A stretch of DNA of 41,897 nucleotides from Curtobacterium sp. MMLR14_010 (GCF_001865015.1 NZ_MJGV01000046.1:637160-679056), one strand, 5' to 3'; shown: positions 1-10,563, numbered from the stretch's first letter. A program made the numbers and translations. Notes: generated from the sequence alone by a model not told the origin.

Positions 1-45
1 GCCGGGAGGCGCGGTGCGGGTCGGACCCGCACCGCGCCTCCCGGC
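1..45. repeat. 45-nt near-perfect palindrome (REP-like intergenic element)
   Basis: Bases 1-22 and 24-45 are exact reverse complements around a single central G. The arm begins GCCGGGAGGCGCGGTGCGG. The core GGGAGGCNCGG recurs in other intergenic regions of this window (19478-19497 reversed, about 21475-21489, and 41885-41897). It lies downstream of leuA on the minus strand and could fold as an RNA hairpin, but no U-tract follows. It is either a bidirectional terminator or a dispersed palindromic repeat; the window edge prevents seeing what flanks it. Confidence 0.7.
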
Positions 46-76
46 CGTGGTCGCGTCAACTGGCGCCCCGGACCGC

Positions 77-134
77 TGAGATCGCACTTCGTGTCGGGTC
101 CTCGCGTCGCGAGGCGACACGAAGTGCGATCTCA
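77..134. repeat. Nested inverted repeat downstream of leuA
   Basis: A perfect 20-bp inverted repeat (77-96 with 115-134; arm begins TGAGATCGCACTTCG) encloses an 18-nt loop. That loop contains a second palindrome, CCTCGCG-T-CGCGAGG (100-114). On the minus strand it starts 41 nt after the leuA stop codon, so it could end the leuA transcript, although no T-run follows. No second copy is visible in the window. Confidence 0.75.
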
Positions 135-175
135 CCGCGGACCCAAGTTCCCTCGGACCGCGCAGCGGTGCGGTG

Positions 176-2038
<1,863 letters not shown>

Positions 2039-2054
<16 letters not shown>

Positions 2055-2083
2055 CAGCGAAGGAGGAGGAGCGCCGAGTACAT
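2039..2083 (-). CDS. leuL: leuA leader peptide, 14 aa
   Basis: The peptide reads MYSALLLLRCRDEA and ends in TGA. Four consecutive leucine codons (CTC CTC CTC CTT) make it a leucine sensor. It lies 87 nt upstream of leuA on the same strand. A -10 box TACGGT sits 7 nt before the ATG, so translation probably begins at the mRNA 5' end without a leader. Its codons 10-13 also form the first arm of an 11-bp stem with downstream RNA. Leader-peptide control of leu genes is known in actinobacteria. The peptide has no other expected function. Confidence 0.82.
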
Positions 2084-2090
2084 CGCCTTC

Positions 2091-2096
2091 ACCGTA
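2091..2096 (-). promoter_or_regulatory. -10 box of the leuL-leuA promoter
   Basis: TACGGT on the minus strand, 7 nt before the leuL ATG, puts the expected transcription start at or next to the start codon. A possible -35 TGTCAC lies about 18 nt upstream. About 100 nt between this box and the permease stop (2201) hold GC-rich sequence with no clear terminator. Confidence 0.6.
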
Positions 2097-2200
2097 GCAC
2101 CGCACGTCCCCCGTGTGACAGCGAGGCGCCCGGGGCGGCGGGGCGGCGCTGCACGGACCCGCGGCGCAGCGGGCTGCAGCCGGCCGCGCACCGTCCTGCG

Positions 2201-3598
2201 TCAGTCGACCGCGAGGGCCTCCGTCGGCGGCACCCGCATCGCGCGGCGGACCGGCGCGACGGTGGCGGCCACCGCGAGGACGAGCGCTCCGACGACCACG
2301 ATGCCGACCGTCAGCGGCGGCAGCACCGGGGCTCCGGGCGACCCCAGGGAGCCGAGCAGCGTCTGTCCGCCGACCCAGCCGTAGACCGTGCCGAGGACCA
2401 GGCCGGTGACGACGGCTGCGACCACCATCTGAACGGCCTCGGTGACGATCATCCTGCGGACCTGGGCGCCGGTGAGGCCGAGCACACGCAGGAGCCCGAG
2501 CTCCCGACGCCGCTGCAGCACCCCGAGCGCGAGGGCGTTGACGACCCCGACCGCGGCGATCACGGCCGAGAACCCGACGATGACGCTGACCACGCCGTTG
2601 ACCTGCACGAAGACGTCCTGCAGCTGCTGGACCTGCTCCTTGCCGCCGCCACCGAACTGCGCGCGGACCTGTTCCTCGAGCAGGTGCTGCATCATGCCGA
2701 GGGCGACGGCGAACGTGACGAGCAGCGTGACCCCGATGACGAGGCCGATGGTCGCGCGGGACGCCCGCCCGGGTGCACGGAGCGCGTTCCGCCCAGCGAG
2801 GAGCACGACCGGGTCCTTCGCCCCGATCCGCCCGATGAGGGACAGGACCGGCGGCATCACGAGCGTGGCACCGACAGCGACCCCGGCGAACGAGATGAAC
2901 CCACCGAGCGCCGCGGGGAACACGGCCATCGGCGTGCTGGCGCTCAGGACGAGGCCGAGCAGCATGAGGGCACCGCCGCCGGCCATGAGCAGGATCGCCC
3001 AGACCTTGCGGGCGAGACCGGACTTGACGTCGTCGTGACTCGGCTCGACGACGGAGGACAGGGCCTGCAGCGGCGTGACGGTCAGCACGCGACGTGACCC
3101 GACGGCGAACGCACCCCAGGTCGCGAGCACCACGGCGACCACCGGGAGCACGAGCTGCCACGGCACGAGGGTGTAGGAGGTGTCCGGCAGGAACCCGTTG
3201 CCGCGCAGCACCGCGACGAACAGCGCCGACAGCCCGGTGCCGACGACGGCACCGATCAGCCCCCCGATGAGGCCGACGACCAGGCCGGCGCGGGTGATGC
3301 GCGAGCGGAGGGTGGCACCGGTCGCGCCGACGAGCCGCTGCAGCGCGATGACGCGGGTCTGCCCGGCGATGAGCGTCGCGCACGTGTTGGCGGTGACGAT
3401 CGCGCCGACGTACAGCGCGATGCCGAGGAAGAGCCACCCGACGACGTCGAGGATCGACTTGACCGAGGCCGCGTCGGACAGCCCGACGGCCCCGAGGGCC
3501 TCGGTCACGATGCCCGGCGCGATGACGAGTGCCGACCCGAACGTGGTGCCGAGGGCGGCGACGAGGATGGTGGGCGAGAAGTCGCGGACGGTGTTCAC
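2201..3598 (-). CDS. ABC transporter permease, FtsX/MacB type
   Basis: A 465-residue integral membrane protein with two FtsX-like units. An N-terminal unit has helices near residues 30-75 and 95-165; a C-terminal unit (about 300-460) carries the typical LQRRRELGLLRVLGLT stretch between helices and ends APVRRAMRVPPTEAL. The long periplasmic-type insert of classical MacB is absent, as is common in Gram-positive members. The GTG start at 3598 overlaps the ATPase stop (GTGA), so the two are translationally coupled. With the ATPase it should form a mechanotransmission-type exporter for a drug, peptide or lipid; the substrate cannot be read from the sequence. Confidence 0.88.
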   Translation of the reverse strand: MNTVRDFSPTILVAALGTTFGSALVIAPGIVTEALGAVGLSDAASVKSILDVVGWLFLGIALYVGAIVTANTCATLIAGQTRVIALQRLVGATGATLRSRITRAGLVVGLIGGLIGAVVGTGLSALFVAVLRGNGFLPDTSYTLVPWQLVLPVVAVVLATWGAFAVGSRRVLTVTPLQALSSVVEPSHDDVKSGLARKVWAILLMAGGGALMLLGLVLSASTPMAVFPAALGGFISFAGVAVGATLVMPPVLSLIGRIGAKDPVVLLAGRNALRAPGRASRATIGLVIGVTLLVTFAVALGMMQHLLEEQVRAQFGGGGKEQVQQLQDVFVQVNGVVSVIVGFSAVIAAVGVVNALALGVLQRRRELGLLRVLGLTGAQVRRMIVTEAVQMVVAAVVTGLVLGTVYGWVGGQTLLGSLGSPGAPVLPPLTVGIVVVGALVLAVAATVAPVRRAMRVPPTEALAVD

Positions 3599-4347
3599 GC
3601 GGCGGCCTCCATCCCCAGCATCGTGGTGGAGATGTCGGCGGCGCTCATCGCGGGCCGGTCGGCCACGATGCGTCCGTCGGCCAGGAACAGGATGCGGTCC
3701 GCGTTGGCCGCGGCAACCGGGTCGTGGGTCACCATGACGACGCTCTGGCCCCACTCGGCCACGGCGCCGCGGAGGATCGCGAGGACGTCACGGCCCGTCC
3801 GCGAGTCGAGCGCGCCCGTCGGCTCGTCGGCGACGACCACGGCGGGACGGGACGCGAGTGCGCGGGCGATCGCGACACGCTGCTGCTGCCCACCGGACAG
3901 CTGATGCGGACGGTGCGAGAGCCGGTTGCCCAGCCCGAGCTGGTCGACGAGCCGGTCGATCCAGGCGTTCTCCTCGGCCGACGTCTTGTGACCACCGAGC
4001 AGGAACGGCAGCCGGATGTTCTCGCTGACGTCGAGCGTCGGCACCAGGTTGAACGACTGGAAGACGAAGCCGAGCCGGCGTCGCCGGAGTTCGGTCAGGT
4101 CCTTGTCGCCGAGACCCGTGATGTCGACGCCGTCGATCTGGATGCGGCCGGTCGACACCGCGTCGAGTCCCGCCGCGACGTGCATGAGCGTGGACTTGCC
4201 GGAGCCGGACGGGCCCATCACCGCGGTGAACTCCCCCGCACCGATGTCGACGCTGACGTCGTCGAGAGCGGTGACGCGGCGAGCCGCGTCCCCGAAGTGC
4301 TTGGAGACGTGGTCGAGTCGGATGATGGGAGCGTGGCTGGTGGTCAT
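3595..4347 (-). CDS. ABC transporter ATP-binding protein (MacB/LolD family)
   Basis: The 250-residue cytoplasmic ATPase has Walker A GPSGSGKST, signature LSGGQQQRVAIARAL and Walker B VVVADEPTGALDS. The TGALD wording after Walker B is typical of the MacB/LolD/FtsE-related exporters. The ATG at 4347 is chosen because MTTSHAPIIRLDHVSK aligns with family starts and a -10 box CATCGT lies 6 nt upstream. It is coupled to the permease by a 4-nt overlap. A 131-nt gap separates it from the response regulator gene, and that gap contains repeated motifs that may be regulator sites. Confidence 0.93.
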   Translation of the reverse strand: MTTSHAPIIRLDHVSKHFGDAARRVTALDDVSVDIGAGEFTAVMGPSGSGKSTLMHVAAGLDAVSTGRIQIDGVDITGLGDKDLTELRRRRLGFVFQSFNLVPTLDVSENIRLPFLLGGHKTSAEENAWIDRLVDQLGLGNRLSHRPHQLSGGQQQRVAIARALASRPAVVVADEPTGALDSRTGRDVLAILRGAVAEWGQSVVMVTHDPVAAANADRILFLADGRIVADRPAMSAADISTTMLGMEAAA

Positions 4348-4353
4348 GCTCCA

Positions 4354-4359
4354 ACGATG
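4354..4359 (-). promoter_or_regulatory. -10 box of the ABC exporter operon
   Basis: CATCGT lies 6 nt before the ATPase ATG, the spacing seen at other apparently leaderless genes in this window. The GGAG in between is too close to the ATG to serve well as a ribosome-binding site. Confidence 0.45.
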
Positions 4360-4395
4360 ACGCCCAGGAGGCGCGCCCCGCGTCCGCCGGTCGGC

Positions 4396-4452
4396 TCCTG
4401 TGGATGGACCGCTCGGTGCACTTCCCGGTCGAGGACTCATCCTGTGGGATGA
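4396..4452. promoter_or_regulatory. Direct repeats TCCTGTGG(G)ATG, candidate regulator sites
   Basis: TCCTGTGGATG (4396-4406) and TCCTGTGGGATG (4440-4451) lie 44 bp apart in the gap between the response-regulator gene and the ABC ATPase gene. The second is part of the dyad TCATCC-TGTG-GGATGA (4437-4452). Placement 50-105 bp upstream of the ATPase start suits activator binding by the adjacent NarL-type regulator. The repeats are seen; the regulator assignment is inference. Confidence 0.45.
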
Positions 4453-4478
4453 CGTCCGCGAGCTGGTCGGCGCGAGGG

Positions 4479-5150
4479 TCAGTCCTTCGCGACGAGCCCG
4501 TGTTCGTGGGCGAACACGACCAGGCGAACCCGGTCGCGCAGGCCGAGCTTGCTGAGCACCCGCGAGATGTGGGTCTTCACCGTCGCTTCGCTCACGAACT
4601 CGTGCTGTGCGATCTCGCTGTTGCTGAACCCGCGCGCCGCGAGGTCGAAGATCTCCCGTTCGCGCGGCGTGAGGTCGTGGACCGCGGCAGGCACGTTCGC
4701 GGCGCGCTCGGCGGTGTCGTCGTAGCGCCGCAGGAGCTCCCGCGTCGCCGAGGCCGCGAAGACCGCCGTGCCCGCGTGCACGGTGCGGATCGCGGCGAGC
4801 AGGAACTCGGGGTCGGCGTCCTTCAGCACGAAGCCGCTCGCCCCGGCGCGGATGGCCTTCGCCGCGGCCTCGTCGAAGTCGAACGTCGTGAGCACGAGCA
4901 CCTTCGCGCCGTCCGTTCCCGAGTTCTCGACGATGTGGGCGGTGGCCGTGATGCCGTCCATCACCGGCATGCGGACGTCCATGAGCACGACGTCGGGACG
5001 GCCCTGGCGGACGAGCTCGACGCCCTCCGCGCCGTTGCCGGCCTCCCCGACGAACTGCAGGTCCGCCTGGGAGTCGATGAGCATCCGGATGCCGGTGCGG
5101 AAGAGCGCCTGGTCGTCCACGAGGGCGACGCGGATCGGGGTCTCGGTCAT
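4479..5150 (-). CDS. Response regulator, NarL/LuxR family
   Basis: The 223-residue cytoplasmic transcription regulator has a receiver domain at residues 5-122: acidic pair D12-D13, phospho-acceptor D58 in VVLMDVRMPVMDG, T/K positions in LVLTTFDF and SGFVLKD. The LuxR-type HTH occupies about 155-218 (LTPREREIFDLAARG, SEATVKTHISRVLSKL). Its ATG overlaps the kinase stop (ATGA), so the pair is co-translated. It probably controls the downstream ABC exporter. Confidence 0.95.
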   Translation of the reverse strand: MTETPIRVALVDDQALFRTGIRMLIDSQADLQFVGEAGNGAEGVELVRQGRPDVVLMDVRMPVMDGITATAHIVENSGTDGAKVLVLTTFDFDEAAAKAIRAGASGFVLKDADPEFLLAAIRTVHAGTAVFAASATRELLRRYDDTAERAANVPAAVHDLTPREREIFDLAARGFSNSEIAQHEFVSEATVKTHISRVLSKLGLRDRVRLVVFAHEHGLVAKD

Positions 5151-6376
5151 GGCGCGGTGCGCTCCTGGTCCGTCGAGGTGAAGAGTCCGCGGGGCATCTG
5201 CCCGGTGGCGGGATGTGCTGGCATGCGGACGGCGACCGCGAAGTCCTGCCCGCGCGGGCCCGCGGTCATCGTGCCTCCGGACATGGTGGCACGCTCCCGC
5301 ATCCCCACCAGCCCGTGGCCGGTGCCCGGCCCGGCGCGGCCGTCGTCGGAACGCCGGTTCACGACGTCGATCTCGACCGTGTCGGGCCGGTAGGTCAGCG
5401 AGGCGTGGACCGGGGTGCCGCGTTCGCCGTGCTTGTAGGCGTTCGTCAGGCTCTCCTGGACGATCCGGTAGACCGCGAGCTGCGTGCTCGTCGGCAGGGT
5501 GCTCGGGTCACCGCTCCGTTCCACGTCGACCTCGAGGCCGACCTCGCGCATCTCGTCGACGAGCCGCTCGATGTCGTCGACGTCCGGCGTCGGCGTGGTG
5601 CCCTGCTCGTGCCGGAGCGCACCGAGGAGCTCCCGCACGTCACCGAGCGCGCGCCTGGCCGTGCTCGAGATCGTGCCGAGCGCCTGGTCCGCGACGGCGG
5701 GGTCGGCCTTCGAGGCGTACCTGGCGCCGTCGGCCTGCGCGATCACCACCGCGAGCGAGTGCGCGACGATGTCGTGCATGTCGCGGGCGATGCGGACGCG
5801 TTCCTGCTCGACGGCGACGGCGCGGTCGGCCCGCGCGGCGTCCCGCTGCGCGAGGAGCTGGGCCTCGCGACTGAGCTGTGCGACCTGCCGCGAACGGCGC
5901 AGCACACCACCGATCCACGGCAGCAGGAGCAGCGCGACCCCGACCAGCACGTAGAGACCGATCCGGGTGGCCAGGTCCTGGGTGGAGTAGACGCCGGCGC
6001 CATTGCTGGCGTAGTCGCGGAGGCCGATGTAGAGGCCAGCGGTCACCGACCCGACGAGGGCACTGACGAGACCGGCGATCCGGACACGGCGGCTGCCGTA
6101 CGCGCCGGTGGCGTAGACCACCGCGCTGATCCCGATGTCCTGGGCACCGGGGTACTGACCTCCGGTCATCTGCACGATCGCGGCGACCCAGGCGATCGTG
6201 AGCGCGAGAGCCGGGGACGCACGGCGCAACGCGACGGCGGCCGCGAACAGCACGGTCGCGACGGCGATCTGCCAGAAGTCGGCGTCGTACCGGCTCTGGA
6301 GCAGCACGAGCGCCCCGAACACGGCGGCGACGAGGAGGTCGACGACCACCTGGGACCGGAGCATCGGACGGAACAT
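5147..6376 (-). CDS. Sensor histidine kinase (HisKA_3 family)
   Basis: The 409-residue membrane kinase begins with four to five hydrophobic segments (about residues 8-160). A coiled linker follows, then the HisKA_3 dimerisation box RDMHDIVAHS with phospho-accepting His201, an N box near N312 (ESLTNAYKHG) and a G box GTGHGLVGMRER. ATG 6376 is preferred over the upstream ATG at 6454 because TACCGT lies exactly 6 nt before it, the leaderless arrangement seen elsewhere here. The longer form would add 26 residues of low-complexity sequence and start only 4 nt after era. Its partner is the adjacent NarL-type regulator; the signal is unknown. Confidence 0.88.
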   Translation of the reverse strand: MFRPMLRSQVVVDLLVAAVFGALVLLQSRYDADFWQIAVATVLFAAAVALRRASPALALTIAWVAAIVQMTGGQYPGAQDIGISAVVYATGAYGSRRVRIAGLVSALVGSVTAGLYIGLRDYASNGAGVYSTQDLATRIGLYVLVGVALLLLPWIGGVLRRSRQVAQLSREAQLLAQRDAARADRAVAVEQERVRIARDMHDIVAHSLAVVIAQADGARYASKADPAVADQALGTISSTARRALGDVRELLGALRHEQGTTPTPDVDDIERLVDEMREVGLEVDVERSGDPSTLPTSTQLAVYRIVQESLTNAYKHGERGTPVHASLTYRPDTVEIDVVNRRSDDGRAGPGTGHGLVGMRERATMSGGTMTAGPRGQDFAVAVRMPAHPATGQMPRGLFTSTDQERTAP

Positions 6377-6382
6377 CCGCCC

Positions 6383-6388
6383 ACGGTA
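6383..6388 (-). promoter_or_regulatory. -10 box in front of the histidine kinase
   Basis: TACCGT is 6 nt upstream of ATG 6376. It gives the two-component/ABC module its own promoter independent of era, and it decides the kinase start. Confidence 0.55.
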
Positions 6389-6458
6389 TTCCGGAGCGCT
6401 GGCGCTCGCGTCCGACGCCGGGATGATCCCGGGACGCTGGTGCCCCGAGGTCATGTCG

Positions 6459-7397
6459 TCAGAAGCCCAGGCGCCCGAGCTGCTTGGGGTCGCGCTGCCA
6501 CTCCTTGGCGACCTTCACCCGGATGTTGAGGTACACGTGTCGACCGCCGAGCAGCGACTCGATCTCGGCGCGTGCGCGGATGCCGACGTCCTTCAGCCGC
6601 TCGCCCTTGTGTCCGATGACGATCGACTTCTGGCTGTCCCGCTCGACGAACAGGTTGGCGAAGATCCGCAGCGGCCCGTTGGGGTCGTCGTCCGGGTCCG
6701 GTTCGACCATGTCCTCGATGAGCACGGCGAGCGAGTGCGGGAGCTCGTCGCGGACGCCCTCGAGTGCGGCTTCGCGGATGAGCTCGGAGATGCGCTCCTC
6801 GTTCGTCTCCTCGGTGATCGCGTCCGCGCCGTAGAGCGCCGGCGACTCGGGCATCAGCTTGGTGATCTCCATGAGCAGGGCGTCGAGCTGGGTGCCCTCG
6901 GTACCGGAGGTCGGCACGATGGCGTCCCACTCGCGGAGCGCCGACACGGCCAGGAGCTGCTGCGCGATCTTCTCCTTGCCGGCTCGGTCGACCTTCGTGA
7001 CGATCGCGACCTTCTTGGCGCGGGGGAAGTGGTCGAGCGTCTCGTTGATGAAGCGGTCGCCCGGCCCGATCGGTTCGTTCGCGGGCACGCAGAACCCGAT
7101 GACGTCGACGTCGCCGAGCGTGGACTGCACCAGGTCGTTGAGCCGCTCGCCGAGGAGCGTGCGCGGGCGGTGCACGCCGGGGGTGTCGACGATGATGACC
7201 TGCCCGTCGGGACGGTGCACGATGCCGCGGATGGCTCGTCGTGTCGTCTGGGGCTTCGACGACGTGATCGCGACCTTCTCGCCGACGAGCGCGTTGGTCA
7301 GCGTGGACTTGCCCACGTTGGGCCGTCCGACGAACGAGACGAAGCCGGCTCGGTAGGTGATGGGGCGCTCGGTGGCGCCGTCGTCGGTGTCGCTCAT
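6459..7397 (-). CDS. era: GTPase Era
   Basis: The 312-residue essential GTPase binds 16S rRNA during 30S subunit maturation. G1 GRPNVGKS is at 24-31, the switch segment at 46-53, G3 DTPG at 71-74 and G4 TKVD at 134-137. The C-terminal KH domain includes IVIGHKGERLKDVG (about 255-270). The start ATG overlaps the corC stop (ATGA). It is the last gene of the HIT-phoH-ybeY-corC-era operon, consistent with ribosome-assembly functions being expressed together. Confidence 0.98.
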   Translation of the reverse strand: MSDTDDGATERPITYRAGFVSFVGRPNVGKSTLTNALVGEKVAITSSKPQTTRRAIRGIVHRPDGQVIIVDTPGVHRPRTLLGERLNDLVQSTLGDVDVIGFCVPANEPIGPGDRFINETLDHFPRAKKVAIVTKVDRAGKEKIAQQLLAVSALREWDAIVPTSGTEGTQLDALLMEITKLMPESPALYGADAITEETNEERISELIREAALEGVRDELPHSLAVLIEDMVEPDPDDDPNGPLRIFANLFVERDSQKSIVIGHKGERLKDVGIRARAEIESLLGGRHVYLNIRVKVAKEWQRDPKQLGRLGF

Positions 7398-8725
7398 GCT
7401 GAGGGGGTTCCCGTCGTGGTGGATGCGAAGCCGTCGAACGCCTGCTCGACGCGCTCGAGGGCGTCGGTGCGCTCGGCGAGCACGGAGATGAGGTGGCGGC
7501 GCTTGCCCTCGACCCGGTCGGCGGTCAGGACGACCCCGGACACGGTCACGGACTCCCCCGCGGTGGCGAGATGACCGAGCTCCTTGGTGAGCAGGCCCCC
7601 GGCGGTGTCGACGTCGTCGTCGTCGAGGTCGATGCCGAACAGGTCGCCGAGGTCGTCGATCGGCATCCGGGCGGAGACCCGCCAGACGCCGTCACCGAGG
7701 TCGACGCGGTCGACCACCGTGCGGTCGTACTCGTCGGAGATGTCGCCGACGAGCTCCTCGATGAGGTCCTCCATCGTGACGAGCCCGGCGACCCCGCCGT
7801 ACTCGTCGACGACGAGGACCAGGTGGTTCTTCGCGGCCTGCATGTGGCGGAGCGTGTCGTCGGCGTGCTTCGACTCCGGCACGAACTCGGCCACGCGCAG
7901 CAGGGACGTGACGGGGCGGCCACCCGCGTTCTTGCTCTCGTACAGCGCACGAGCGAGGTCACGCAGGTAGACGACACCGAGGACGTCGTCGCTGTCGCGC
8001 CCGGTGACCGGCATCCGGGACACCCCGGCGGCGAGGAACTGCTCCATGACCGCGGACAGGGAGTCGGCGGCGTCCGCGGTGACCATGTCGGTCCGGGGCA
8101 CCATGACCTCGCGCACCAGGGTGTCGCTGAACTCGAAGACCGAGTGGATGAGTTCACGGTCGTCGGCCTCGAGGACGTTGCTCTCGGTGGCCTCGTCGAC
8201 GAGGGACAGCAGCTGCTCCTCGCTGGAGACGCTCGACGTGCTGCCGTTCCGCCCCGGGGTGACCCGGTCGCCGATGACGACGAGGAGACCGGCGAGCGGC
8301 CCGAGCACGATGCGCACGGCGTGGATGAGCCCGCCGGTCAGGCCGACGAGCTGCTCCGGGTGGGCTCGTCCGACGCTGCGGGGGCTCGAGCCGACCAGGA
8401 CGAACGACACGGCCGTCATGATGGCGGCGGACACGATGAGCGCCAGCCACCAGGTGTCGAGCACGCTGAACAGGGCGATCGTGACCAGCACGGCCGCGGC
8501 GGTCTCGGCGAGCACCCGGAAGAAGTTCAGCGCGTTGACGTGCGCTCCGACGTCGTCGGCGATGGCCTCGATCGCCCGGCGGCGCTTGTGGCCCTTGGCG
8601 ATCTCGTCGAGGTCGGCGCGGGACGACACGGCCAGCGCGGCGTCGGCGGACGCGAGCAGCCCGCCGAGGACCACGAGCACGAACGCCACCGCGAGCAGGG
8701 CGGCGACGAGGAGCACTGCCGTCAC
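7394..8725 (-). CDS. Hemolysin/CorC-family CBS-domain membrane protein
   Basis: The 443-residue protein has an N-terminal CNNM-like transmembrane domain (helices at about 3-25, 60-85, 90-112 and 130-155), a CBS pair (about 205-325; [11 protein letters not shown] and [28 protein letters not shown]) and a C-terminal CorC_HlyC domain. Members are linked to Mg/Co transport. The GTG start at 8725 overlaps the ybeY stop (GTGA). A longer reading frame to 9025 exists only as an out-of-frame shadow of ybeY. It is coupled at both ends inside the era operon. Confidence 0.9.
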   Translation of the reverse strand: MTAVLLVAALLAVAFVLVVLGGLLASADAALAVSSRADLDEIAKGHKRRRAIEAIADDVGAHVNALNFFRVLAETAAAVLVTIALFSVLDTWWLALIVSAAIMTAVSFVLVGSSPRSVGRAHPEQLVGLTGGLIHAVRIVLGPLAGLLVVIGDRVTPGRNGSTSSVSSEEQLLSLVDEATESNVLEADDRELIHSVFEFSDTLVREVMVPRTDMVTADAADSLSAVMEQFLAAGVSRMPVTGRDSDDVLGVVYLRDLARALYESKNAGGRPVTSLLRVAEFVPESKHADDTLRHMQAAKNHLVLVVDEYGGVAGLVTMEDLIEELVGDISDEYDRTVVDRVDLGDGVWRVSARMPIDDLGDLFGIDLDDDDVDTAGGLLTKELGHLATAGESVTVSGVVLTADRVEGKRRHLISVLAERTDALERVEQAFDGFASTTTGTPSA

Positions 8726-9183
8726 CGCCCTCGGCGCTGTGCGGCGAACCCGGTGAGGATCTCCCCCTGCAGCCCGAACATCTCGGCCTTCTCGTCGGGC
8801 TCCGCGTGGTCGAAGCCCAACAGGTGCAGGATGCCGTGGCACGTCAGCAGCAGGAGCTCGTCGGTGGTGGAGTGCCCGGCGGTCTTCGCCTGGGCCTCGG
8901 CCACCTGCGGGCAGAGCACGATGTCGCCGAGGAGCCCGGCCGGGGTGGGCTCGTCCTCGGTGCCCGGACGGAGCTCGTCCATCGGGAAGCTCAGGACGTC
9001 GGTGGGTCCCGGCTCGTCCATCCACCGGATGTGCAGCTGCTCCATCGCGCCCTCGTCGACGAGCACCACGGCGAGTTCCGCGTCGGCGTGCACGTGCATG
9101 GCGTCCAGCGCGAACGCGGCGAGACGCTGGATGGCGTCGTCGTCCACCGCGACACCGGACTCGTTGTTGAGCTCGATGCTCAC
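8722..9183 (-). CDS. ybeY: Endoribonuclease YbeY (rRNA maturation factor)
   Basis: The 153-residue metal-dependent RNase acts in 16S rRNA 3'-end maturation and 70S quality control. The signature [11 protein letters not shown] supplies the three zinc ligands H116, H120 and H126, and [10 protein letters not shown] (61-70) is the other conserved block. The GTG start overlaps the phoH stop (GTGA). The phoH-ybeY order is widespread in bacteria. Confidence 0.97.
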   Translation of the reverse strand: MSIELNNESGVAVDDDAIQRLAAFALDAMHVHADAELAVVLVDEGAMEQLHIRWMDEPGPTDVLSFPMDELRPGTEDEPTPAGLLGDIVLCPQVAEAQAKTAGHSTTDELLLLTCHGILHLLGFDHAEPDEKAEMFGLQGEILTGFAAQRRGR

Positions 9184-10226
9184 CTGGCGCCTCCTCTGGC
9201 GTCGTCGTGCGGTCGGGAGCCGGACTGTCGACGCTCGGCCTGCTCGACGAGCCGCTGCTCGTCGTACACGGTGTAGGCGTCGACGATCCGACCGACCAGG
9301 GTGTGGCGGACCACGTCCTCGCTGCCGAGCCGGGCGAAGTGGATGTCCTCGACCTCGGACAGGATCTGCGTGACGAGCCGCAGGCCGGAGACGTTGCCCG
9401 GCAGGTCGACCTGGGTGATGTCGCCCGTGATGACCATCCGCGACCCGAAGCCGAGCCGGGTGAGGAACATCTTCATCTGCTCGGGTGTGGTGTTCTGGGC
9501 CTCGTCGAGCACGACGAACGAGTCGTTCAGCGTCCGACCGCGCATGTACGCGAGCGGGGCGACCTCGACGGTGCCGGCGGCCAGGAGCTTCGGGACCAGC
9601 TCGGGGTCCATCATCTCGTTGAGCGCGTCGTACAGCGGGCGGAGGTACGGGTCGATCTTGTCCGTCAGCGTGCCGGGCAGGAACCCGAGCCGCTCGCCGG
9701 CCTCCACCGCGGGACGGGTCAGGATGATGCGGGTGACCTCGCGCCGCTGCAGCGCCTGGACGGCCTTGGCCATCGCCAGGTACGTCTTGCCGGTGCCGGC
9801 GGGGCCGATGCCGAACGTGATCGTGTTCTCGTCGATGGCGTCGACGTACCGGCGCTGGCCGTCCGTCTTCGGGCGCACGGACTTGCCGCGGCTCGCCACG
9901 ATCGGCGTGCCGTACACGTCCGCGGGGCTGCGGGCCTCGTCGATGATGCGGGCGGACGTGGGGATGTCCGACTGGCCGATGTCCTGGCCGCGCTTGACCA
10001 TGTCCACGAGCTCGTCGACGAGCGCGCGGGCACGGGCGACGTCGCGCTCCGGGCCGGTCAGGGTGACCTGGTTGCCGCGGACGAGCACGCGGACGCCGGG
10101 GTACTGGCGTTCGACGGTCTTCAGCAGCCGGTCCTGGGGGCCGAGGAGCTGGACCATCGCGATCCCGTCGACGGCGAGTTCCGAGACGGCTTCGGTCTCG
10201 GTGGGTGCGGTGTCGTCAGCTGGCAA
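9180..10226 (-). CDS. phoH: PhoH family ATPase
   Basis: The 348-residue cytoplasmic P-loop protein is of the PhoH/YbeZ type. A KH-like N-terminal part (about 20-80) is followed by Walker A GPAGTGKT (141-148) and Walker [11 protein letters not shown] (236-245), then a conserved [13 protein letters not shown] stretch. It works with YbeY in RNA metabolism. The TTG at 10226 is chosen as start because AGGAAGG sits 5 nt upstream; no ATG or GTG in frame is as well placed. This start overlaps the end of the HIT gene by 11 nt. Confidence 0.93.
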   Translation of the reverse strand: MPADDTAPTETEAVSELAVDGIAMVQLLGPQDRLLKTVERQYPGVRVLVRGNQVTLTGPERDVARARALVDELVDMVKRGQDIGQSDIPTSARIIDEARSPADVYGTPIVASRGKSVRPKTDGQRRYVDAIDENTITFGIGPAGTGKTYLAMAKAVQALQRREVTRIILTRPAVEAGERLGFLPGTLTDKIDPYLRPLYDALNEMMDPELVPKLLAAGTVEVAPLAYMRGRTLNDSFVVLDEAQNTTPEQMKMFLTRLGFGSRMVITGDITQVDLPGNVSGLRLVTQILSEVEDIHFARLGSEDVVRHTLVGRIVDAYTVYDEQRLVEQAERRQSGSRPHDDARGGAR

Positions 10227-10557
10227 GGGTGCCTTCCTGCAGGTCGCCTGCGAGTACGTGTGCGTGCACGTGGAACACGGTCTGTCCGACGGTCTCGCCG
10301 GTGTTGAAGACGAGCCGGTACTGCCCGTCGGAGCGCTCGTCCGCGATGCGCTGGGCCGTCGCGACGACGTGCGCCAGGAGGTCCGGGTCACCGGCCGCGA
10401 GCTCGGTGACGTTGCGGTACTGCTCGGTCTTCGGGACCACGAGGACGTGGACCGGGGCCTTCGGGGCGATGTCCTCGAACGCGATGACGCGGTCGTCCTC
10501 GGCCACGATGGTCGCCGGGACGTCGCGCGCGATGATCTTCGAGAAGATGCTGCTCAT
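10216..10557 (-). CDS. HIT family protein (histidine triad nucleotide hydrolase)
   Basis: The 113-residue cytoplasmic protein has the triad HVHAHVL (96-102) near the C-terminus, typical of Hint-type nucleoside phosphoramidases and hydrolases. The N-terminal FEDIAPKAPVHVLVVPK block is also typical. The ATG at 10557 follows a TACGAT box by 6 nt, so it likely begins a leaderless transcript that continues into phoH-ybeY-corC-era. Exact substrates are not predictable. Confidence 0.95.
   Translation of the reverse strand: MSSIFSKIIARDVPATIVAEDDRVIAFEDIAPKAPVHVLVVPKTEQYRNVTELAAGDPDLLAHVVATAQRIADERSDGQYRLVFNTGETVGQTVFHVHAHVLAGDLQEGTLAS
10232..10238 (-). promoter_or_regulatory. Ribosome-binding site deciding the phoH TTG start
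   Basis: AGGAAGG on the minus strand is followed by CACCC and then TTG. It lies inside the last codons of the HIT gene and supports a rare TTG start. Confidence 0.7.
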
Positions 10558-10563
10558 GGCCCC

